NCBI GenBank assembly: GCA_029448655.1
Contig: JACCLO010000001.1
Coordinates: 4,588,001-4,652,000 of the forward strand
Direction of reading: 5' to 3'
From: Wolfiporia cocos
Taxonomy: Eukaryota > Basidiomycota > Agaricomycetes > Polyporales > Phaeolaceae
DNA length: 64,000 nucleotides
The position numbers and the translations under genes were made by a program. Shown in pieces: positions 53,867-64,000 of this stretch. Positions within the stretch are counted from its first letter, which is position 1. Every line of letters starts with the position of its first letter. Under the pieces are notes generated by a model. That model made no database searches. It was not told the DNA's origin and saw only the letters and a program-made list of their open reading frames with translations.

Positions 53867-56800
53867 TTGCATCGACAATTGCCTCATCGCGTGTATACCG
53901 CACTAGCCTCTGGAGACCGAGCGCATCCTCCGCAGCACTGTTCTCAGTTCTGCCAGTGTCACCTTCAGGCTGGCTGTGTAGATATACAGAGCATCATATC
54001 AGAGTTGGGTACGCCGCTGCGATATCAATTCACATCGTGATCAAAGCTGATTATCATTATCTACCCCATACCGTATTGATACATTGTCCATCGCTTTAAC
54101 TAAGGCCTCCCACACGCGAACCCCGTTGCCTACATCGACAATGTGGGTCACACTATCCTCCAGAGGGCGAAGGAATAACAGGCACATCTTTGGATATCAT
54201 GGTCTATGGTATGAGGGAACTTGCGAAGATGAAGAACAATGGGTAAACCTGGCTTTCACCACAATAGTAGAATGCGCAGGTAGTCTTTACGACGACGATA
54301 TAGAAAGAGATGCCACAGTTCACTCTCAATGGCAGGATCCGTCAACCTTAAATGGGGTCAAATTGCAGCAACAGAACCTGCAAAAGTGCTGCACAATGTC
54401 GTAAAAGGCTACTAGACCTCCACGAGATTCTAAATCTGCAACGGTCATATTTGTAGTACGCTGTGGCCATATAGCGTTCTCTAACCTGATATAGTTTATA
54501 TCGTATTCGCAAAGCTTTAGGTCCTTCCGTTAATATGAGAAAGGTAGTTGTGTTCCACTGGCGCTCGTGAATACCAAACCGAACTGAAGGTATACCGGAA
54601 GACTGCAACAGCCGAGCAAAGTCACAGCACACTGGCAGCACAACAAAATGAAGGTCGAAATGGTGTGGAGGAAGGCTGCATGAGGAAGAATGCTCTTCGA
54701 ATGCGACGCCACAGATTGCCATTTAGTTTTAGCAGACCAACGATAGGACTCCTTAGCCGCTGCCAAATTTACACCTAACCCAATCGCGACAAGCTGCTTC
54801 TTCGACTGCAATGCGTTCAAAATCGCCTCGCTGCCCGGAAGGTTGTACTAGCGAACCACACCATCGCCGCCACATGCAGAATGCAGAATATCACGTCGCC
54901 GCAGCGCCCGCTAGAGCGGTAAGTTCACAGCGAGACCAAAGCCCAGCCGGCGCACGGGAACGCCACTAGCCGGAGCCTGCAGCACGAAGCCCGAAGCACC
55001 GCAACCAGAAGACGGAGCATTCTGATAGCGAGCCGGCGAAGCGGAGTGTGTGCGCCTGCACTGCCCAATGCACGCGCACAGCGCATACTGCACGGGCGCG
55101 GCTGCCATCCAAGCTCAGAGTTACGAGTTACGAGCTATTGACACGGCACGGTGCCCGGGAGCTGTGGACGGAGCGTGCGGCGCGGCTGCTGGCGTCTCCA
55201 GCTTCGGATTTGATGTGTCGGCCTGCGGGGCGAGAAGCCTCGCGGGGCCATGTGGCGCGTGGTCATGGGCTGATTGCGCGCACGCTACAGACATTGGGAT
55301 TGTGCGCTGCGCGGCCTGAGGCGGCACAAAATGGAAACGGGCGTGCGTGTGCCTGTGTGTGCATGCACAAGTCTAGAGAAGGCGAGGCTGCGGGGACGCG
55401 GGCGCGGTGCGCGATGTGTGAGTACAGTACAGGGCGACAGGGTGATACGAACGAGCGCGGGCTCAGGGCTGCGGATGGTGGTATCCGCTGCGACGATGTA
55501 TGGATCCCGCGTCGACGTCGGGACTTTTGGACTGATCATGAGCCGCCCTTCGCTGTCTGTGCGCAGCTGCCGCGAGGAGGGTGATAGAATGGATGCGCAT
55601 ACATTCGTGTTCTGATGGAGGGACACGGAAATAGGCATCATGGCGAGGGCGCAATACGGTACCTGTGCGACGTTTGCGCTATACTCGTGATAGGAAGCGG
55701 AAACGGGGAAATGCAACGTCAGAGCGTGGTATAAGAGACGAACGCGGCGATCCACATGCGGTACGCATAGGGTTGAGTGCAATCGTTCCTTTCGAACCAC
55801 GTGTACACACGCATATCCGCCGGCGTCAGAATCCCAGAGTGTGGAGCAGGCCTGCATCGTTGCCGTTTTAGAACGCCACAGAGCTTGAGAAGCTACTTAC
55901 ACGAGTCTCCGTTGCAACGAGATTCGAGAGTAATCGGGGATGCTTGATTCGCGAAGCGGTCAATCTAGGTATTTACGTACACGAGAAAGACGCCACACTC
56001 GGCTTCGGTCCGTACCAGGAATAAGGAGCGGTTGTGGGCGTAATAACGATTCGGAGCCGCCCCCAGAGAGATTGTGGGCTTACCATGTCGATAGACCCAA
56101 AAGCAGCGGTGTGCGCTAAAGCCTAGGAGAGTCTTAAGTGGGCAGAATGAGAATTTCCAAAGCAGAAGGCCTTCACGATCGCGGAATGTCACTCCGCCGG
56201 TATGCGAGTAGTGTGAGTGCGCAGTCGAGGCTTCTCGCCAGCGACCATACCGCTCGCACCGAGCCCAGAAACACAGATATCGAGAAGTGTGGCGTTGGCT
56301 TCGAATCTCGAGGTTCTGCGTTATTAATCCAGGTACTCGTATTAGTGTTCCCAAGCATCGAGACATGGGAGGCCCTGGGCTGCAAGAGAATCGGACTGCC
56401 CCCATATGGGACCCTGCCACAGGCCAGCACTCGGTCCTTCGCGAGGCACGCTCGGAGGTAACGCGACGGCAAGCACGGAGAACAAGGCTGGACCGCTCGG
56501 GAGATGCTCCCGCGAGTGCGAGGCGCGCATGTCAATCGTGGCGACTGTGCGGGTCGGTGCTGTCAACGGCTCATGCGTTCCGACAGGCATTGCAACGCGA
56601 AGAATTTGCGTGCCTCGCGGTTGTTTCGCCGGGCGCTGTGGTGGCGCATGTGGGTGCACACGCACGATCGCGGCTTCGTTTGGCCGCAGCATCTGGGCGG
56701 CGCGGACACACCGCGGCCTGGAACAGGGACGCACGCTGACAGCGGACGTCGCAGCCGTCGGGCAGCGGAGAAGAAGTTGGCGGCCTTGCTGAGCTCCACA

Positions 56801-57611
56801 GCGCGCACCGTGGATCGTGCGCTAGTCGTCGGCTGGGGGCACGCGTCGGGTGTCGCGCTGCTGCGGGCGCACGGGCGTGGCAACGAGGGCAGGAGCCAAG
56901 ACGGTGGGACAGGGAGCAGAATCAGACAGCTCGGCGGGACGCTGGGGGGAAACAGCGGGGAATGGCGAGTGCATACGCGATAAGGCAGGGAACATATGAA
57001 GCCAGCGGCGTCATTGTGCAGGAGATCAGGGAGCGCTGATCTGGGCTAGCCGGTGGCTTGGCGGTGCAGCACGCTACGTGTTCGTCGCGCATCGCGCGCA
57101 TCTTATAAGGCGTGTGGCGACCAGCACCCGGGCATGCGCAGATAGAGGCATCGTGTTGGAGCCTGCGCAATCCAGTCCATGGTCCCTCATGCACGCACGT
57201 TTGACGTGCCAACTCGAGGAAGGCCGCTCCCACCCCCCTCGGCTGCGGCCCCCCGTGCGCGCGCAGACGCTGCCCGCGCCGTCGAGCGCGACGTGGGCGC
57301 ACGCGCACTCGTCGTCGCCGATAGCACGGGTGTCGCTCGCGGGTAGCGCGGTCCTCACGCCAGCAGGGCGCGGACTGGCCCCGCCAAGCGTGCAGGGACT
57401 CTTCCCCCAGCGGAGATCGATCTGCGAGCCCATCAGCGAGGAATCGACAACGACACCGTCCTCGCCATGTCCCGATCCGGACGACCTCCACGTATTTAAA
57501 CGTCACCACCGGCCCCGTGCTCAGCCCGCCAGATCCAACTCTGCTCCCTCCTCCCCCCAGCTCATCTCGACCGCGACCACCCAGCCCGTGCACATCAACC
57601 CCTCCCCCGCC
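53867..57611. other. Gene-poor stretch; UDP-glucose pyrophosphorylase promoter at its end
   Basis: About 3.7 kb. Several open frames exist (54348-54722, 54530-54820 and 55285-55857 on minus; 56287-56983 on plus) but none shows a domain, and overlapping frames on both strands in the GC-rich 55-57 kb part look like shadows. A TATA-like tatttaaac at about 57490 lies 120 bp before the pyrophosphorylase ATG. Confidence 0.45.
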
Positions 57612-59753
<2,142 letters not shown>

Positions 59754-60417
59754 GCGCACGGTGCGCCACCTTGCTCCCGGCGGACGTCGACGCCGCCGCG
59801 CGGCGCGCGGCAGCCGCCTCCCACGCCTTTTCCTCTCCGCTTTTCCTCTGCATCGTCGACACACACGCATATACTCACCACGGACATCTCGGCGCGCGCG
59901 CGCGCCTGCCCCCATTTACTACTCGGCCTGTGTGTGCGAGCGGCCGGCGCACAAAATGTTTTCTTTTGATGATGATGTGACGGCATGAAGTACTGAGTAG
60001 TCCGATTGTATACCTGCATGACTAGGTGCCGAATAATATACGTAGTTCTCTGGGAGCTTGGCTGGCGCGCAGTGAGACCCGGTACATTGGACCGTGCGAT
60101 GTGCCACACCTGTTTTTGCTTCGAGACGACGGCACACGCATACCGATTTATCTCGCCCTTTCTATGCGGCTCTGAATGAAGCTTTGGTGCGGGGCGATGT
60201 AGATGTGTGCATGTGGAGGTAATACTTTGCACTCGATGAGCGTTCGATAGCTCCACTTTGAGTCTCGGAAACTTTTGAGGGGGGCGTGATATGCCACCAC
60301 ACATCCTAGCCCGCGCGGTATTGTCACCCACATAGCTGGTACCATAAAAATAAGGATTAGCCATTAAACACCCTCCGATGAACCGAAGCTAAAACATTGA
60401 GTGGCAAAAATCGTACT
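59754..60417. other. Intergenic, nothing recognised apart from the tRNA terminator
   Basis: About 660 bp 3' of the pyrophosphorylase. A run of five A at 60406-60410 is the T-run terminator of the minus-strand tRNA. Confidence 0.4.
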
Positions 60418-60490
60418 TAGCAACAACTCGTTTCGATCGAGTGACCTCAGGGTTATGAGCCCTGCGCGCTTCCAGCTGCGCCATGTTGCT
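60418..60490 (-). tRNA. Initiator tRNA-Met (CAU)
   Basis: A 73-nt cloverleaf folds without an intron: acceptor stem agcaaca/tgttgct with discriminator A; D stem gcgc/gcgc; anticodon stem caggg/ccctg with loop ctcataa; T stem actcg/cgagt. It has the eukaryotic initiator hallmarks: an A1:U72 pair, three consecutive G:C pairs (GGG/CCC) closing the anticodon loop side, and A54 and A60 in a T loop reading atcgaaa instead of ttc. A T-run follows 8 nt downstream. Confidence 0.93.
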
Positions 60491-62096
60491 TTAATTGACA
60501 GTGTCCTAATAGATATATTGACCAGAGCAGTAATTCATGTCAGTTTGGATCGGAACCCCTCAACCTCATCCTCAACAATCGAGTTGTGCTGGCGAGAGAT
60601 ACTAAGGGAAGGGACTTGTGATAGCTTGCGTCATAACGGATAGCGATCAGTCTGCCAATAACGGCCAAAAGCGCCCATGGCGACTTTTAACCGCAGCTTC
60701 CACTTGCTAAAGCCTCTCACCTTGATGACCCACGCTGCTGGCTTTACAGATATCTGCGGAGCTCTGCATTGACCCTGGTCCTTCGGTCGCACGATGTGTG
60801 TATGGGCTTGTCCTGGTCCGGTAGCCTGAGGAAAGCTTATGCCAGTCGTCATATACCTCTCAGCGCCGCCGCCTGGACATCTGGAGTGCACATCTCCAAG
60901 GTCTACTGTACATAGGCGCTGGTACTTTACTGATCTGCCCGATTTGTAACAGCTACTCGTTAACAGTGATGGATCTCCATCATGCCCCGTGGCGCGTTTT
61001 TTTTCGCGACGATTAGCACAAGGTAACCTGTTGCGCGACACTCGGGCTGCATCATGTGTATCTACGCGCGTATCGTGTCCTTACGAAACACGGGTAGGTG
61101 CCGATGCCGGTTCATCGTTTCCAGTATTGTTTCTCCTTGTGACACTTCCTTCACATTTGCACACAAGTGTGCCTAAACCTACAAGAAAAAGGTGGGCGCA
61201 CGAATCCCATCTCGCAGAGCTGTCCGTAATTGTGGGACACTAGAGGATGTATGTTGTCGCAGCCCGCCGGATCCTCTTCGACTCATTGGTGTTCCCCTTG
61301 AGCTCGTACGATGCGGCTGTACCAAGATTCTGCGGCGGCCGCGTGCGGATCAGGTGCAATGACCGGAAACGTTGCTCTATGATTTGCAGACATCCACGAA
61401 GAGGTGGCAGTAATCCGGCTCGCGGGCGACTGGATCCTTCTATCGCCAGTCGCGAAATGAAGTTTTTTGTTCAGAAGCACCAATACTGTCATTGTCGGCG
61501 GAGGCTGGAAGATAGCCTATACCCGCAATACATTCACAGAAGCAGAAGAGCTCGATACGTCCCGAAAGTCATTCAACAGCATCTGACCGAGCCTCTATAT
61601 AATCCAGCATGCATCCTTGTTCGTTCTAGATTTTCTCATGCGAATGTGCTTCTTGCGAATGATTCGGTTGATTTTCCGAGTTCGTGAACATGATTCCTCA
61701 TCGGGAGAGCAGATGTTGCGATAAGCGAAACTCACTCGTTCGATTCCTCTTTTGCTAGTTTCGACGAATAAGTATGTTTCTTATCTAGTGTTGGCACCTA
61801 CTTGCCTCTATCTAGTATGATACAGCTGATGGTTGTACGAAACCTCAAAGGTCGCTAATTTGTGCTTCAGCTGATAATTCGGAAATCATATAGCTTGTCT
61901 TCTCAAGGCACATGCCTTCCTAATAATGCGGGATGGGAGAAGCAGAAGCAACAAATCGCACAGACGGTCCTTCTGGCCTATCTCGGATCGTATTGTCATT
62001 GGTAAGCCTATTCGTGACGTCGTTGGAATCGTATAACCCCCAGAAAACTCGTACCGCAACGGTCAATCTCTACATCTCTACATCTCTAAAGCAGTC
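60491..62096. other. Intergenic, nothing recognised
   Basis: About 1.6 kb between the tRNA and hydrolase B. Open frames at 60631-61041 (minus) and 61247-61687 (plus) show no motif and are not supported. Confidence 0.4.
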
Positions 62097-63430
62097 ATGG
62101 TTCACGAGCTACGCAAGCAGCCCCTACGGTCGGTTTACCTCGGCGCTCAGAAGGTTTATACAGAGATCGTGAGAGTACCGTCGTGGGTATTGTCGAACTT
62201 GCCCAAGTCGAGACGCCCCAGACCGTCGTGGTCATTGCGGAAATGCGTCCAGGTCCCGAAGCTGCGCTTGTACTCGGAATTTGGACCCATCGCCGAAAAG
62301 TAGGTAGTCACGATACTGTGGCTCGGGAGCTTTGAGATAATTGCTAATCATGTCTGTTTCGCAGAGCAGGTCCGGTCCACCGGTGGCCAACTCATCGTGC
62401 GATCGTTGAAGGTCCCGGTGTAAAAGGGGTCTGGCTCAACCCGAACCCTTCGATTATTCACGGTGCCGTCAAGGAGTGGGCCGCGGCTGCGTCCGTCGAG
62501 CAGACACGTATACCAGGCTATTGGATCGATAAGCCCGGGTCAGATACGCCTGCAGGAGAAGAACCCGCCTCAGACGAGAGAGTGATCTTGTACCTCCACG
62601 GTGGAGGGTACATCAGTGCGTCAGCGCATCCCGACAACCTATGGGCCACAGTACCTCGCACCGTCCTTTCCGCTTGTCCTTCCTCGAACGCTAGACGGGC
62701 CCTGGCGGTAGAATATCGACTCTGTGATATCGCGCCACAGTACACCAATCCGTTCCCTACTGCCCTTATCGACGCGATTGCGGGGTACAATTACCTCATA
62801 AACGAAGTTGGCTTCAGCCCCGAACGCATAATTCTCCTTGGCGACTCAGCGGGAGGGAATCTCGCGCTTGCCCTGGCACGATACCTCGTCGAGAACGCTA
62901 CGGCTCTGTCAAAGGATCTAAATTTCGGCGCAGACGGCACTCCGCCTGACTACGACATGATTCTGCTTTCACCGTGGAGCGACCTCGGGACGTCGCACGA
63001 GACGCCTGGGTCTGCGTCAATCGACTGCACGTACGAATATCTAGCGGATCTGCGTACCGGCGTATTCGCGCACGCACGGCGGGCATACTCTGCTTCACTC
63101 GGATTTTCTGCTACCGACACAAATGCGTACTTGTCGCCGGGGTCGGGGTCGGTCGACGCGGGCTTCAAAGGCTTCCCGCGCACCTTTGTCGAGCTTGGGG
63201 ATGCCGAGCGCTTTGTCGATATGTGTAGGACGCTACACGACAGGATGGTGCGTGATATGGGAGAGAGCAGGGTCGGTTATCACGAGGCGCCCGATGCTAT
63301 CCATGACCATCTGCTCTTCCCCTTCGAGGAGAAACAAACTAAGGAGGCCATGCAGAATCTCGATCGTTGGCTTGCAGATAGAATTGTAGGGATTACTGAT
63401 ACTGAGGATCAGAGTGCTCAGTCATCGTGA
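62097..63430 (+). CDS. Alpha/beta-hydrolase (HSL-like esterase), paralogue B
   Basis: Two exons, 62097-62299 and 62365-63430, give 422 aa. It matches paralogue A at 33021-34312 in every block: MVHELRKQPLRSVYLGAQ, LYSEFGPIAEK at the splice, GVKGVWLNPN, KEWAAAASVEQTRIPGYWID. HGG is at residues 146-148, GDSAGGN has Ser229, and LSPWSDLGTSHETP and EAPDAIHDH (catalytic His region) follow. The intron falls after the second base of the Lys codon in EK in both genes. The N-terminal exon is less hydrophobic than in paralogue A, and the C-terminus is longer by about 16 mostly polar residues. Intact; ester substrate unknown. Confidence 0.9.
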
Positions 63431-64000
63431 CACGCCCACTTCAGTCTCAAATATAGTGCAGTTCGATAGCAAGGTGTAACGTCGCATACTGAGAAGCTCT
63501 GTATCAGCAATCCATGGATACCACGCCAGAACCGGGCAACAATTATACTGTGCTAAGGCGGAGTTGGCAAAATATGAGTTGGATGAGGCCTCAAGGCCTC
63601 GGCGCCAGCAGCTGCACAGATTCTTTCATTGAAGGATGATCCACGCGTGTAAATGAAGCTAGGCCGACAAGCAAACCCGATGGCTACTGACACTCTAGCT
63701 CTGGACACTGGATCTGGTAGCCGCGTTACCTCTCAGATTCTGATGGCTAGGGTTGGGGCCAAATACCGGAGACTCTATAACGAGTGGGTGCCTCGCGGGA
63801 ATAGCTGTATGCCTGCCCGGCTGATCCTGACAGTGTAAGATCCGATGGCAGTGACATTCGGTGCCCATGCAACCGACTGGTTGAATCGAGTGAGAGCGAT
63901 GAGCTTGGTGTGTGTTGTAGTTTCCTCGCTGAGATTCTACGGGCACGGGGGACAACCACGGTCGGTCGCGAGTCGGCTAAGACGCAGAGAACACATCTAT
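63431..64000. other. 3' flank, nothing recognised
   Basis: About 570 bp to the window edge. Small frames at 63653-63838 (plus) and 63695-63959 (minus) overlap and lack motifs. Confidence 0.4.

Noticed and set aside
54348..54820. Two overlapping minus-strand ORFs (124 and 96 codons) right of the KDZ element
   Set aside because: They overlap in different frames, have no motif and cannot be extended by plausible splicing.
55048..56983. Multiple GC-rich ORFs on both strands
   Set aside because: Four or more frames are open at once with Arg/Ala-rich translations; this reflects composition, not genes.

Overview
The window is nuclear DNA of a filamentous basidiomycete, most likely an Agaricomycete. 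The evidence is split genes with 45-90 nt GT/AG introns, a FunK1-type fungal kinase, a KDZ (Kyakuja-Dileera-Zisupton) transposase with its CxC1 cysteine cluster, a chromodomain Ty3/gypsy element, and fungal versions of DASH-Dad2, Mediator MED14 and an OPT peptide transporter. Coding sequences and exon joins were read by eye; spans marked as confident have reading frames that close exactly across the introns.

Region 1 (1-6461) is a decayed FunK1 protein-kinase gene. It is broken by a 1,499-bp element with a 15-bp target-site duplication (TSD), by an in-frame TGA where a conserved Trp is expected, and by a 639-bp hAT-type MITE with an 8-bp TSD. Region 2 (6462-18387) is ordinary gene space: a short-chain dehydrogenase, a phenylalanine ammonia-lyase remnant, a BTB protein divergent from a palmitoyl-protein thioesterase, a proline/serine-rich orphan and an oligopeptide transporter. 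Region 3 (18388-34312) is a dense housekeeping block: a large repeat-rich membrane-anchored protein, Dad2, a SCY1-like pseudokinase, MED14 and an alpha/beta-hydrolase, mostly in divergent or convergent pairs.

Region 4 (35146-53858) is one giant DNA transposon of 18.7 kb. It has 1,334-bp terminal inverted repeats (TIRs), an 8-bp TSD (cggtacgt) and three minus-strand genes: the CxC1/KDZ transposase, a protein with an RNase H1 N-terminal (viroplasmin-like) domain, and an HMG-box-like protein. A 74-bp perfect hairpin lies between the first two. An intact 8,196-bp Ty3/gypsy chromovirus has jumped into the right TIR. Its LTRs look identical, it encodes one 2,239-residue polyprotein with a dUTPase domain between Gag and protease, and it has a Tf1-like self-priming primer-binding site. 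Without the gypsy element the KDZ element is about 10.5 kb.

Region 5 (53867-64000) has a gene-poor stretch, then UDP-glucose pyrophosphorylase (11 exons, 502 aa), an initiator tRNA-Met and a second alpha/beta-hydrolase. The second hydrolase is a paralogue of the one left of the transposon, with the same intron position and phase. The insertions can be ordered: the KDZ element came first and the gypsy element later; the two FunK1 insertions are independent of them.
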